From HXMU1420-13 sp034669965 (GTDB lineage: Bacteria; Bacteroidota; Rhodothermia; Balneolales; Balneolaceae), in the NCBI GenBank assembly GCA_034669965.1, contig JAXMOK010000001.1:620001-684000 (forward strand): a stretch of DNA of 64,000 nucleotides, read 5' to 3'. Positions 17,242 through 26,664 of this stretch are shown here, piece after piece. Position numbers and translations under genes: made by a program. Under the pieces are notes generated by a model, which was not told the DNA's origin, did not search any database, and saw nothing but the letters and a program-made list of their open reading frames with translations. Position 1 is the stretch's first letter. Every line of letters begins with the position of its first letter.

Positions 17242-19056
17242 ATGCAAGGCAACGGATTTAAAATATTCCTGATTGTGGCCTTTCTCGGATACTTCTTATA
17301 CGAGCTATCAGCCACAGTTATCTGGAACCTAGAAGAAAAACAAATGAGCGAAATGACAGCCGACGAAGAGGCTTCTTATCGCGCAGAAAACGCTGAAAAA
17401 CTATCCGATTTACGCGATAACATTCTGTCTTTGGGGCTCGATCTTCAAGGCGGTATGCACGTAACTCTTGAGGTTGGAACTCCTCAACTTATTATGGAAC
17501 TCGCCGGTGACAACCGCGATGAGCTTCTAACGCAAGTGATTCAACAGGCTCGCACTGCAGCCAACGAGAACGACACTGATTTCATCGACGAAATGCTAAC
17601 TGCTTTCGAAGCACAAGATGCGAACGCTCGCCTAAGTAGATACTACCGCAGCGATGCCGACGAAATCACTCGCCGTTCTACCAACGAAGAGATTATTGCT
17701 TTCCTAAAAACTCAACGAGACGCTGCTCTCGACCGAGCCATCGAAATTATTCGAACTCGTGTTGACCGTTTTGGTGTAACGGAGCCTTCAATCGTTAAAC
17801 AGGGAAGTAGCCGAATTATCGTTGAGCTTCCGGGCGTTAACGACGAAGAACGAGTAACTAGCCTTCTAAAAGGTACTGCTCGTTTGGAGTTCAGAACCGG
17901 TCCTGATGCGCAGGATTTCAGTGCTTTCAGAAATCAGGCGGTTGAATTCTACAATGTAGAACCTGATACCACTGATTCTCTTCAGTTAGATGCGTCAACC
18001 AATCCTCTTATCGATGTAATCGGATTTGTTCAGGGTCAAAGCCCGTATGTATTTGGATATGCTTCCTCAGAAGATACCGCTCGTGTAATGGAGCTTTTGG
18101 GCACCGACGAGATCAAACGTATGATGCCGCGTAGCACTGAACTACTGTGGGGTTCTCGCACCATCGAATTTGCTGACGGTACCGAGCAATTCACGCTATT
18201 TGGTGTAAATAACGACATCGAATTAACCGGTGATGTAATCGAAGAAGCATCTATTCAGTTCGATCCAACAACTAACGCTGCTGAAGTTGCCATGGGCATG
18301 AACAGCGAAGGTGCTCGTACCTGGAGCCGAATTACCGGTGCAAATATCGGAAAACCAATTGCTATCGTACTAGATGGCTACGTTGTTTCTTATCCGAATG
18401 TACAAACTAAAATCTCAGGTGGTAATTCAACCATCACCGGCTTAGACAGCATTGAAGAAGCCGAGGATTTGGTGAACATCCTTCTTTCCGGTGCGCTTCC
18501 TGCACCGCTTGAAATTATCGGTAGTCGAACCGTTGGTGCTACCCTTGGTGAGGCCTCTGTTAGTGCCGGCTTAAACTCCATCCTAATTGGTTTATTGATT
18601 GTTGCCGTGTTTATGATTGTGTATTACCGAAAAGGTGGTGCTGTGGCCGATATCGCGTTGATCACCAACATCGTATTTATTCTTGGTGTGTTGGCTAGTT
18701 TTGGAGCTACTCTAACGCTTCCGGGTATGGCTGGTATCGTACTTACCATTGGTATGGCAGTAGATGCTAACGTACTTATTTTCGATCGTATTCGTGAAGA
18801 ACAACGTGGCGGTAAAACGATGAAAGCAGCTATCTCAGCCGGTTTCTCAAATGCACTTAGCGCAATTATTGATGCCAACGTTACCACCGGTTTTGTAGCC
18901 ATTATTTTGATGAGCTTTGGCTCCGGTCCTATCAAAGGTTTTGCCGTAACACTACTAGCCGGTATTGCTTGCTCGCTATTTAGTGCGTTAGTAATTACAC
19001 GAGTAATTGTTGATTACTTAAGCCACAAAAATGCCGACTCAATGAGCTTCGGATAA
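17242..19056 (+). CDS. secD: Protein translocase subunit SecD
   Basis: Inner-membrane accessory subunit that uses the proton gradient to help Sec-dependent export. It has an N-terminal membrane segment, the conserved LGLDLQGGMHVTLEV stretch, a large periplasmic P1 domain, and a C-terminal block of membrane helices with GMAVDANVLIFDRIREE. Length (604 aa) is normal. secF follows after 42 bp, so the two form an operon. Confidence 0.97.
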   Translation: MQGNGFKIFLIVAFLGYFLYELSATVIWNLEEKQMSEMTADEEASYRAENAEKLSDLRDNILSLGLDLQGGMHVTLEVGTPQLIMELAGDNRDELLTQVIQQARTAANENDTDFIDEMLTAFEAQDANARLSRYYRSDADEITRRSTNEEIIAFLKTQRDAALDRAIEIIRTRVDRFGVTEPSIVKQGSSRIIVELPGVNDEERVTSLLKGTARLEFRTGPDAQDFSAFRNQAVEFYNVEPDTTDSLQLDASTNPLIDVIGFVQGQSPYVFGYASSEDTARVMELLGTDEIKRMMPRSTELLWGSRTIEFADGTEQFTLFGVNNDIELTGDVIEEASIQFDPTTNAAEVAMGMNSEGARTWSRITGANIGKPIAIVLDGYVVSYPNVQTKISGGNSTITGLDSIEEAEDLVNILLSGALPAPLEIIGSRTVGATLGEASVSAGLNSILIGLLIVAVFMIVYYRKGGAVADIALITNIVFILGVLASFGATLTLPGMAGIVLTIGMAVDANVLIFDRIREEQRGGKTMKAAISAGFSNALSAIIDANVTTGFVAIILMSFGSGPIKGFAVTLLAGIACSLFSALVITRVIVDYLSHKNADSMSFG

Positions 19057-19098
19057 TCTCAATTCAAGAAATTTAAAAAGACATAAAAGGAATTAATT

Positions 19099-20010
19099 AT
19101 GAGATGGTTTGAAACACCAAATATCGACTTTGTCGGCAAGCGTAAAGGCGCTTACATTTTCTCAAGTATCATGTTTGTGTTGTCTTTGGTAGTGATTATC
19201 ACCCAAGGGCTGCAATATGGTATCGACTTTAAAGGTGGAAGTGAATTTGTTTACAAATTCTCTGAGCCCGTTAGTACAACCGAAGTGCGCGAAATGCTCG
19301 CCGAGCCTCTAGGCTCTGCACCTGAGGTAAAACAATTCGGAACTGATGTTGAAGTTCTCATCAGAACCGACAACACGGCTTCAAAAGAAGACGTGCAAGA
19401 AATCATTCAAGCAACCTTCGATTCAGAATTAGGTCTTATCACCTACGAGTCGGAGTCGGGTAGTTATATCAGTCCTCGTTTTGGCGACGATTTGAAATCA
19501 GGAGCTATTCAGGCGGTAATCTATGCGATCGTAATAATCTTCATCTACATTTTCATCCGTTTCCGTAACTGGACGTTCTCGGCCGGTGCGGTTGCTGCTC
19601 TTGTACATGATGTTACTATCACACTAGGGATTTTCACCCTACTCAACGATGTGGTTAGCTTCAGTTTGTTGATCGATCAAAACATTATTGCGGCTTTCCT
19701 AACTATTGTAGGTTATTCATTGAACGATACGGTAGTAGTTTTTGACCGTGTTCGTGAGAATAGTATCGTACATAAAGGCATGGATTTCTTCGAAATGATG
19801 AACAAAAGTTTGAACGATACCCTAAGCCGAACCGTAATTACTTCGGTTACCACCTTGTTTGTAGTGTTGGTGCTGTTTATTTTCGGAGGTGAGGTGTTGA
19901 AAGGCTTGTCTTTTGCCCTTATAATCGGGGTGGTTCTTGGTACCTACAGTTCGCTGTTCGTAGCAAGTCCTCTGGTACTGGAACTAGACAAACGCGCCAA
20001 AAAATCTTAA
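19099..20010 (+). CDS. secF: Protein translocase subunit SecF
   Basis: Partner of SecD in the SecDF complex. Residues include the first membrane helix, GIDFKGGSEF, and the later helices with GYSLNDTVVVFDRVREN, the conserved Asp/Arg region. The 303-residue length is usual. It is expressed with secD and is followed after 21 bp by a STAS-domain gene with its own ribosome binding site (GAGGAAAC). Confidence 0.97.
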   Translation: MRWFETPNIDFVGKRKGAYIFSSIMFVLSLVVIITQGLQYGIDFKGGSEFVYKFSEPVSTTEVREMLAEPLGSAPEVKQFGTDVEVLIRTDNTASKEDVQEIIQATFDSELGLITYESESGSYISPRFGDDLKSGAIQAVIYAIVIIFIYIFIRFRNWTFSAGAVAALVHDVTITLGIFTLLNDVVSFSLLIDQNIIAAFLTIVGYSLNDTVVVFDRVRENSIVHKGMDFFEMMNKSLNDTLSRTVITSVTTLFVVLVLFIFGGEVLKGLSFALIIGVVLGTYSSLFVASPLVLELDKRAKKS

Positions 20011-20031
20011 AGAATATCAACGAGGAAACTT

Positions 20032-20376
20032 ATGAGCTTTAATACTTCAGAACGCTACGGCAGTGTGGTTATCGAATTCAAAGGTAATGTAATGGGTGGC
20101 CCTGATGCGGTTAGCCTTAATGAGAAACTTCATGAGCTAATTGACGCAGGTAAAACCAACATTGTGGTGGATCTGGGAAAAGTTAAGTTCATGAACTCTT
20201 CTGGGCTTGGCATGCTAATCGGCGGATTAACCACCATGCGTAAATCCGGTGGCGACCTGCGAATTGCCAACCCAACAGATAAAATTCAGAGTCTATTAAT
20301 CGTTACTAAGCTTATCACTGTGTTTAAGCACTTCGATTCGGTTGAAAAAGCCGTTGAATCGTACAATGAAGATTAA
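20032..20376 (+). CDS. STAS-domain anti-sigma factor antagonist
   Basis: Small cytoplasmic SpoIIAA/RsbV-like protein (114 aa). The STAS fold spans the whole chain, with the phosphorylatable serine region FMNSSGLGML. Members bind and release anti-sigma factor kinases in a partner-switch. No kinase or phosphatase partner is encoded in the window. Its place at the end of the secDF transcript, before a clear terminator, suggests co-transcription with secDF. Confidence 0.92.
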   Translation: MSFNTSERYGSVVIEFKGNVMGGPDAVSLNEKLHELIDAGKTNIVVDLGKVKFMNSSGLGMLIGGLTTMRKSGGDLRIANPTDKIQSLLIVTKLITVFKHFDSVEKAVESYNED

Positions 20377-20399
20377 TAGCTCAATAACCAACTAATTCT

Positions 20400-20430
20400 A
20401 AGGGGTGTACCTAACTACACCCCTTTTTTA
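20400..20430 (+). terminator. Rho-independent terminator after STAS gene
   Basis: The perfect stem AAGGGGTGTA / TACACCCCTT with a 6-nt loop is followed by a T run. It separates the secDF-STAS transcript from purA. Confidence 0.92.
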
Positions 20431-20444
20431 TTTGATCATATTTT

Positions 20445-21719
20445 ATGGCAGTACGTGTAGTAATTGGTGCTCAATGGGGCGATGAAGGAAAAGGAAAAAT
20501 TGTTGATCTGCTTAGCGATAAAGCCGAATTCGTAGTACGCTTCCAAGGTGGAGCTAATGCAGGCCACACGCTCAAATTCGACGACAAAGAAGTGGTTCTT
20601 CACCTCGTACCTTCCGGCATTTTTAATGGCGATGCTAAATGCATTATCGGTAACGGTGTGGTTATAGACCCAATGGCGCTGGTTTCAGAAATCGAAGGCG
20701 TTAAAAAGATGGGATTCTCCCTCGAGAATCGGTTTTTCATCAGCCAAACTGCACACGTAATTCTGCCTTACCACAAAGTGCTCGACAAAATGAAAGAGCG
20801 CCGAAAAGGAAAAGACGCCATCGGCACAACGGGACGCGGAATCGGGCCTGCCTATGTAAGCAAAGTAGCACGCATCGGCATTCGAATGGTAGATCTGCTT
20901 GATCGGGAAGTTCTGCGTGAAAAAATCCTGCAAAATATTCGAGACATCAATTACGCGCTCGAAAACATGTACGAAGAGCCTACCATTGACGCTTCTGAAT
21001 TGATGGATACCATGCAAGCCGCTATCGATTCCCTTGAGCCATTTATCTGCAACACCTCGCATGTATTGCACGAAGCCATCGAAAATGGCGAAGAAATTCT
21101 GCTCGAAGGCGCACAAGGTTGCCTACTTGATGTAGATCACGGAACCTATCCGTTTGTAACTTCATCATCGCCAACTTCCGGCGGAGCTTGTACCGGAACC
21201 GGAGTTCCTCCTACAGCTATTACTCATGTGATGGGCATCACCAAAGCGTATTGCACGCGCGTTGGAAATGGTCCTTTCCCAACCGAGTTGGAAGACGACA
21301 TGGGAGAACTGCTCCGTAAAAAAGGACATGAATTTGGTGCCACCACCGGTCGACCACGTCGCTGTGGCTGGCTCGATTTAGTTGCCCTCAAATATGCGGT
21401 TCGTATTAACGGGATGAACGAACTCACGCTCACAAAAATGGACGTGATGGATGGCTTCGAAGAGATAAAGGTGTGCACCAGCTACAAAGTGAACGGCAAA
21501 GAAACCAAGGTATTCCCGCTCTCACTACCCGAAATTGAAAGCATTGAGCCGATTTATACAGCACTTCCGGGCTGGGATAAAGACATCTCGGGCATGACTA
21601 ACTGGGACGAACTTCCTGATAACGCCAAATCGTATATCGAGTATATCGAAGAATACCTAGGCGTGAAGTTTACCATCATTTCAACGGGACCAAAGCGCAC
21701 CGAAACCATCATCCGATAA
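20445..21719 (+). CDS. purA: Adenylosuccinate synthetase
   Basis: Joins IMP and aspartate with GTP, the first step towards AMP. Residues seen include GAQWGDEGKGKIVD at the N terminus (nucleotide loop with catalytic Asp), GGANAGHT with catalytic His, GTTGRGIGPAY, and TTGRPRRCGWLD. The 424-residue length is typical. The SRAP gene begins 2 bp after its stop, so the two are probably translated from one transcript. Confidence 0.98.
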   Translation: MAVRVVIGAQWGDEGKGKIVDLLSDKAEFVVRFQGGANAGHTLKFDDKEVVLHLVPSGIFNGDAKCIIGNGVVIDPMALVSEIEGVKKMGFSLENRFFISQTAHVILPYHKVLDKMKERRKGKDAIGTTGRGIGPAYVSKVARIGIRMVDLLDREVLREKILQNIRDINYALENMYEEPTIDASELMDTMQAAIDSLEPFICNTSHVLHEAIENGEEILLEGAQGCLLDVDHGTYPFVTSSSPTSGGACTGTGVPPTAITHVMGITKAYCTRVGNGPFPTELEDDMGELLRKKGHEFGATTGRPRRCGWLDLVALKYAVRINGMNELTLTKMDVMDGFEEIKVCTSYKVNGKETKVFPLSLPEIESIEPIYTALPGWDKDISGMTNWDELPDNAKSYIEYIEEYLGVKFTIISTGPKRTETIIR

Positions 21720-21721
21720 TC

Positions 21722-22393
21722 ATGTGTGGTCGATACGCCCTATTCAAATTAATGGATGAAATCGACCACTTTCTGGGTGTGCTGGAACGCAAAGGCGAAA
21801 TCACACCCAATTATAATGTAGCCCCTACGCATACCATGCCGGTGGCTTTTGTGGATGAAGACGGCAAGCGGATAGCCGAAAATATGCACTGGGGTTTTAT
21901 GGGATGGAAGCCCAAAGATGGCAAAAAACCATTTCTACCCATCAATACCCGCGATGACAGCCTAACCAAAAAACCGATGTGGCAACGTGCTTTTCAATCG
22001 CGACGATGCTTGGTTCCGATGAACGGCTTTTACGAGTGGCAAGGCCCTAAAGGGAAGAAAACGCCTCATTATATCCATCCAAAAAATGATGGCGAATTGC
22101 TGGTAGCTGCCGGAATATTTTCGGATTTTAGTCCGATTGATGGCGCCCGCTCTTATTCCATCATCACTACGAATCCGAATTCTATGATGGAATCCATCCA
22201 CGATCGGATGCCGGCGTTTTTGCATCCATCCGAATTTGATGCCTGGCTCGATCCCGATCGCCCCGACGATCTACTTTTGGATATGCTGCAGCCCTATCCC
22301 GATGATGCACTTGCCGAACATATCGTTTCTAAAGCGGTTGGAAATGTGCGGAATAATCAACCTGAGTTGGTTGAGCCATCTACTTTATTCTGA
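21722..22393 (+). CDS. SRAP-family protein (HMCES/YedK-like abasic-site shield)
   Basis: Cross-links to abasic sites in single-stranded DNA through its N-terminal cysteine. The start ATG is followed directly by Cys2, which becomes the N terminus after Met removal. The conserved Asn is in PNYNVAPT, the active-site Glu in NGFYEWQ and the His in SIHDRMP. Length 223 aa is normal. It starts 2 bp after purA, an unusual pairing of purine synthesis with DNA repair that may be only positional. Confidence 0.95.
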   Translation: MCGRYALFKLMDEIDHFLGVLERKGEITPNYNVAPTHTMPVAFVDEDGKRIAENMHWGFMGWKPKDGKKPFLPINTRDDSLTKKPMWQRAFQSRRCLVPMNGFYEWQGPKGKKTPHYIHPKNDGELLVAAGIFSDFSPIDGARSYSIITTNPNSMMESIHDRMPAFLHPSEFDAWLDPDRPDDLLLDMLQPYPDDALAEHIVSKAVGNVRNNQPELVEPSTLF

Positions 22394-22724
22394 CAATTAA
22401 ATTGAAAGGTGTTTTCCTCGAACATAAGCTGCATTAATTCCGTCAGCTTCTTTTCCATTTTCTTTCGTTTTGCAGACTCTTCTTTCTCCATCTTCTCTTG
22501 ATGTTCTCTCTCTGATGCCTTCATTTTCTTGGTATTCTAAACTCTCTTGATGAAAGCACATAACAGGTCTTTTGTTTCGGTATTACTTACACTTTTTGAA
22601 ATGCTTGGCGGATAAGAGCCCTTCTTCCACTTACAGGCTTTACCGGATATCAAAATAGTATCCACTCGTAACCAATTGCTTTCGATTACCGAAACTTGGA
22701 GATAATTGGGCGTAATTTAACTGT
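22394..22724. other. Gene-free spacer with possible decayed reverse-strand coding remnants
   Basis: No convincing gene is found. On the minus strand a 55-codon frame (22524 down to 22357, running into the antisense of the SRAP gene end) encodes a very charged helix with KMEKEESAKRKKMEKK. Directly upstream of it is another open stretch ending in a TAG, with residues such as NWLRVDTILISGKACKWKKG. Together they could be the debris of an older reverse-strand gene, but this is weak. Confidence 0.3.
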
Positions 22725-23945
22725 TCATTCAGAACAGTCTCCACCTGTAACTCCAGTTTTATTTACCAAAAAACTAAGGGTGTTCATATCATCAAAAACT
22801 GGATATAAAAATAGATAATCGAGTTCTTCATTCTCAGAATCTACAAAAGAAGACATATTTAGCGTTTCCAAAATCTGTTCTTTTTCTAAATCAGCGATAA
22901 CAATTTTTTGAGAATCATAGGATATTATGGCAGCTCTATTATTACCTGGAAATACAGATTTAATATTGTCTGAATATTTTGATAGATGGTATCTCCGTCT
23001 TTTATCAATATCGAAGTGATAAAACTTGCCATTATTTTTATAGGTGAAATCGTTAGCTCCAAAGTGCACTCTTACCTGACCTACGTTGCTAATTTCATGA
23101 ATTAGTGAACCATCCAAGCTGTAGATAGAAACCGAATTATTAGTAAGTACTAGAACATAATCTTTAGTGATATTGAATTGGAAATCGGAGGCTAGACCAG
23201 ACTCGATAACCAAAACAGTATCTAACTTTTGATTAGAAAGGGAATATCGAATAAGGTGATTTAATTCTTCCGTTTTGTTAAATGAATCCTCAGTAAGATT
23301 AGTATGTCCTGAATCGGCACTAAAATATTCGTTATACAGTAAAGCATAGATTTCATCCTCACCAAGTAACGCATTGTAAACATTTGACTTTACAAACGAA
23401 TAATCCCCTAAAAACCTCGACTTCTCAAAGTACAGTGTATCCAAAGAGTTACGTTCGATATTTTGATAGCTCAGAATATGATGATCAATTCGAATATTTA
23501 GTTCATCGACCGACGGGTGCTGTATATATTTTCGATCAAGAGTTGTGTAAGTCGCCTCCTTATTGGCAAGGCGTATATCCAACGATTCCAAGCGATAACT
23601 ACTTGGCAAACTATGCATTAACGTCTGGTAATTGGAAAGTAATTGAGGATAAGCTCCGTGCCATAACGTTTTGTAGTCTGAAATACTTCCCGGGTGAATC
23701 AACACCGATCGATCTGTGGCAAATTCGTATTCGTCGATATAATAGTCTAAAGTAAAATTAATTGGTTCCGCACTTAGGTCAGAACTATACACTCGGCTTA
23801 TACTATTGCCATCAGAGGTATAATTTGTGAGAGTAAAAATTGTGTATGGCTCTGGAGCAGCACAAAATGCTGAGCCTAACAAAAGATCACAGCCCCTCAA
23901 AAAGAAGCTGGTTATAATTAAAACTGTGATATACTTTGGTCTCAT
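22725..23945 (-). CDS. Unknown candidate lipoprotein, propeller-like
   Basis: I do not recognise the family. The 406-residue product begins with a signal sequence ending FFLRGC. If Cys19 is lipidated, this is an atypical lipobox with Arg at position -2. The rest is rich in short beta-strands (for example NNSVSIYSLDGSLIHEI and KNNGKFYHFDI), as in beta-propeller proteins, with no catalytic motif. The gene is more AT-rich than its neighbours and flanked by spacers full of repeats, which suggests recent acquisition. Confidence 0.65.
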   Translation of the reverse strand: MRPKYITVLIITSFFLRGCDLLLGSAFCAAPEPYTIFTLTNYTSDGNSISRVYSSDLSAEPINFTLDYYIDEYEFATDRSVLIHPGSISDYKTLWHGAYPQLLSNYQTLMHSLPSSYRLESLDIRLANKEATYTTLDRKYIQHPSVDELNIRIDHHILSYQNIERNSLDTLYFEKSRFLGDYSFVKSNVYNALLGEDEIYALLYNEYFSADSGHTNLTEDSFNKTEELNHLIRYSLSNQKLDTVLVIESGLASDFQFNITKDYVLVLTNNSVSIYSLDGSLIHEISNVGQVRVHFGANDFTYKNNGKFYHFDIDKRRRYHLSKYSDNIKSVFPGNNRAAIISYDSQKIVIADLEKEQILETLNMSSFVDSENEELDYLFLYPVFDDMNTLSFLVNKTGVTGGDCSE

Positions 23946-24036
23946 TTTATTAATTCGTTTCCAGTATATATATAAAGCTTAATTATAAATTATATGTAAA
24001 CCCATAAAATGTTAGATAATCTGTATAACCTCAAAT

Positions 24037-24329
24037 TAAAAAGCTCAGATTCTAAAACTCTTTTTTTCATTGTAAGTGAAATTCGAAGTTTCACTTTACA
24101 CACCCCTAAATCCCCTCTCAAGAGGGGATTTTAGTACCATTTCGTTCCAAAATCCAATATCGGGACCTGTTTAAACGTTTGAAATGGCAATTTGGAATTT
24201 AGTCCATGAATTTACTTTAATCTGACCTCACCCCGACCCTCTCCTGCATCAGGAGAGGGAGCTCTTAAACCATCTCAAAGCCAATCAAAAAGATCAGATT
24301 CAAAACTCGTTTTTCATTGCGATTGTGAA
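24037..24329. repeat. Spacer with direct repeats and palindromes
   Basis: The 454-bp spacer 23946-24399 holds no gene. It has an imperfect 42-bp direct repeat (24037-24079 and 24288-24329, each around CAGATTC..AAAACTC), a hairpin AAGTGAAA/TTTCACTT (24073 onward), one copy of the CCCCTCTCAAGAGGGG repeat (24098-24128) and a further palindrome, CCCTCTCCTGCATCAGGAGAGGG-like, at about 24239-24261. Confidence 0.7.
24098..24128 (+). repeat. 31-bp ACACACCCCTAAATCCCC... palindromic repeat, solitary copy
   Basis: The same 31-bp sequence occurs at 59214-59244 and, inverted, at 59430-59460 and (29 of 31 matching) at 58767-58797. Its second half is the perfect palindrome TCCCCTCTCAAGAGGGGA. Confidence 0.85.
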
Positions 24330-24399
24330 CCGAGATCTTACACTCTGTGCCTTTGCCACTCTGTAACTCTGCAACTTTGCCCCTTTGATCCTCATTCCC

Positions 24400-25008
24400 C
24401 TACTTCGCCCTCACAAACAAAAACTGCTCGTCTACTTCCTGCATAAATCGCCAGTCGCCTTCATCCAAAATGTACACCAGGTGATAAAACCGCCCATCGG
24501 TGTCTTCTACTACATAATGCGCATGTTTTGTTATCATCACGTTTTCAAGATGTCTTGTTTCTATTTGCTTTACCTGTATCGACACCTTTCCTTTTTTGAA
24601 ACGATAGGGCTGCATCCGATCCATAAACGCGAGCTCAATCGGTGTTTTTCGGTCTAGTTTTTCTTTGGGGATGAGCTCGAAGCGTAACGGTACAATCCGG
24701 TGCGATTCCGACGGCTGATGTTTATGCCGTTTCACGTAGACCAGTAATCGGTCGATCACAAATCCCTTAAACGGATCCACAGGCTCCAGCTCCCAAATCA
24801 TCTCTTCGTGATCCAGACTTAGGTTCACGATCTCTCCCTCTTTGGTCTCCAGCGTATATTTCGATTTCTTGATTCCCCCTTCCATCTTGGTGTGGCTCGA
24901 TCGCACCCGCTTGGTATATCGCACCAGTCCCCGCCTCCATACCGGAGTTTCGAGCCGACTAAATCGGCAAAAAAAAGCGACCATTTCTACCAGAGGAAAT
25001 TTATTCAT
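24400..25008 (-). CDS. Unknown protein divergent from the Y-family polymerase gene
   Basis: The family is not recognised. The product is up to 202 residues; a second possible start is the Met of MEGGIKK, about 40 residues in. It is basic at the N terminus and has mixed alpha/beta composition, with aromatic strands at the C terminus (HYVVEDTDGRFYHLVYILDEGDWRFM). There is no signal peptide or membrane segment, so a cytoplasmic protein is expected. The gene is divergent from the polymerase gene with only 69 bp between the start codons, so a shared promoter region is likely. An accessory role in lesion bypass is a guess from position. Confidence 0.6.
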   Translation of the reverse strand: MNKFPLVEMVAFFCRFSRLETPVWRRGLVRYTKRVRSSHTKMEGGIKKSKYTLETKEGEIVNLSLDHEEMIWELEPVDPFKGFVIDRLLVYVKRHKHQPSESHRIVPLRFELIPKEKLDRKTPIELAFMDRMQPYRFKKGKVSIQVKQIETRHLENVMITKHAHYVVEDTDGRFYHLVYILDEGDWRFMQEVDEQFLFVRAK

Positions 25009-25077
25009 TCATCAATTGGGTTTGGTCGTTTTAAGTTACACACATATATTATACATATCAATGAAGAGGAGAAAAAC

Positions 25078-26418
25078 ATGCCCAAAAAAAAGGGGAATCC
25101 GGCACATCCCGAGAACGATGTCCACCGCATCACACTGTACAACACGGTGTATCCCGAGCATCAGCATCGCTCACGCAAAGAACGGTTATATCTGCATTTC
25201 GACTTCGCCTGTTATTACGCGCAGGTAGAGCAACTGCGCAAGCGCATGTACGGCATTCCGTTGATTGTGGGCGGATGGCGCAAGGAAAATGGCGTGGTGA
25301 AAGGCATCGTAGCTACGGCCTCGTATGAGGCGCGGGCGTTTGGTGTAAAAACGGGAATGAGTGCGCTCGAAGCCTATAAACTTTGTCCGTTTATTTGCAT
25401 GCTGCAAGTAGATTACGCCACCTACACTGCCATTTCGAAGCAGGTTCATCACATCATGAAAAAGTACTCGCATCAGGTAGAGCGCTATTCGATGGACGAA
25501 TATTTCATGGATCTCACGTTTATGAAAGAGAAATCGGAGTCGGAGATTCGGACCTTTGTGCGTCGACTTCAAACCGAGATTTACGATACCACCGGACTCT
25601 TCGGCGCCATTGGTGTTGCCCGATCTAAAACCTACGCGAAGCTCTCGAGCAGCCTCGATAAGCCACGGGGAATCAGCGTTATTATTACGGATGATGACGA
25701 ACGAGCTTACATCCACCCGCTGGATTTGAACGAAGTGTGGGGCGTAGGCGGCAAGCGATACGAGCACCTTCGTGCCGAGGGCTACCAAACCATTGGCGAT
25801 GTAGCCACGAAAGGGAATATCCGAACCTTTATCCGCTTGTTTGGCGCCAACTTTGGTCGGATGCTCTTCCAAACCATCACGGGCAAAGATCAGGGGCGCA
25901 TCCTCGAAGAAAACGATGAGTATTCGCCCAAGTGGGGCGTGAGTTATGGTCATACTTTTTCGGAGGGAAGCGCGGATGTGGAGCGCATCAAGGGCGAGTT
26001 CGCCATCGGCATCGAGATGATTTGCTACCGGATGCGCGCGTATGGTATCCGAGGGAATAGCTTTAGCGGGATGTTCGGCTTCAACAATACCGATTTGCCG
26101 TGGGTGGGCTTTCGGTTTGTAACCGACGGCTACACGAACATCAACAAGTACATTTATAAAGCATGCATGGCGCGGATTTTACCTGCCATAAAAAAAGCCT
26201 GCGCCGAAGGGATGGAAATCCGAAATATGATGATTGGTACGCATAGCATCGACAAAACCAGCCAGATGAATCTGTTTTTTCAGGATGAAGCCGAGCATGT
26301 GGCTCGCTATGAGGCGCTGGATGAAATCAACAATCGTTACGGAAAAGGCACGGTGATTAGCGCGAACACGCTGCATCGTGTGGAAGGAAACACGCACTTT
26401 TTGGAGAGGAACGCGTGA
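25078..26418 (+). CDS. Y-family DNA polymerase (DinB/Pol IV-like)
   Basis: Translesion DNA polymerase of 446 residues. The start at 25078 is chosen for its ribosome binding site (AGAGGAG); the open frame further upstream overlaps the divergent gene. The UmuC/DinB core shows LHFDFACYYAQVE with the first metal ligand, ATASYEARAFGVKTGM, and the SMDEYFMD motif with the catalytic Asp-Glu. Helix-hairpin-helix regions follow, then a little-finger domain. A beta-clamp-binding QMNLFF motif is near the C terminus. The 30-residue N-terminal extension (MPKKKGNPAHPENDVHR) before the core is longer than in typical DinB. Confidence 0.92.
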   Translation: MPKKKGNPAHPENDVHRITLYNTVYPEHQHRSRKERLYLHFDFACYYAQVEQLRKRMYGIPLIVGGWRKENGVVKGIVATASYEARAFGVKTGMSALEAYKLCPFICMLQVDYATYTAISKQVHHIMKKYSHQVERYSMDEYFMDLTFMKEKSESEIRTFVRRLQTEIYDTTGLFGAIGVARSKTYAKLSSSLDKPRGISVIITDDDERAYIHPLDLNEVWGVGGKRYEHLRAEGYQTIGDVATKGNIRTFIRLFGANFGRMLFQTITGKDQGRILEENDEYSPKWGVSYGHTFSEGSADVERIKGEFAIGIEMICYRMRAYGIRGNSFSGMFGFNNTDLPWVGFRFVTDGYTNINKYIYKACMARILPAIKKACAEGMEIRNMMIGTHSIDKTSQMNLFFQDEAEHVARYEALDEINNRYGKGTVISANTLHRVEGNTHFLERNA

Positions 26419-26470
26419 TCAATTATCAATTATCAATTATCAATTATCAATTAAGAATATGACAATTAGG
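26417..26470. repeat. Five tandem ATCAATT heptamers (repeat type a, copy b)
   Basis: Five perfect ATCAATT units run from 26418 to 26452 and begin inside the polymerase stop codon context (TGATCAATT). Degenerate AATTAGGAAT units follow. The remaining 26471-26603 holds nothing recognisable. Confidence 0.8.
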
Positions 26471-26603
26471 AATTAGGAATAGCAATATTCAAGTGGTTCA
26501 GCCTGTGAAACTATCTCAAAGCGAATTGAAAATGGTGGCTGAGCCCGTCGAAGCCCTATTTTTGAAGTATGAAACATTATTTACAGCATATTTCTTTCAA
26601 AGC

Positions 26604-26638
26604 ACAAAAAAAGCGCCTGGGTTTCCCGAGGCGCTTTT
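26604..26638 (-). terminator. Rho-independent terminator of the protease gene
   Basis: Reading on the minus strand, AAGCGCCT and AGGCGCTT form the stem around CGGGAAACCC and are followed by seven T residues. It lies 27 bp past the protease stop codon. Confidence 0.9.
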
Positions 26639-26664
26639 GATAATAAAGTAATCAATATCAGTTA

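Noticed and set aside
21722..22393. SRAP gene as part of an SOS cassette
   Set aside because: It is coupled to purA, and I see no LexA-like box upstream of it.
25186..25953. 255-codon antisense frame inside the Y-family polymerase gene
   Set aside because: The sense frame has all polymerase motifs; the antisense product has no recognisable features and no start signal.
26418..26452. Five ATCAATT units as a CRISPR-like or iteron origin
   Set aside because: The heptamers are contiguous without spacers and have no rep or dnaA gene nearby; related AT-rich repeats lie at other gene ends.
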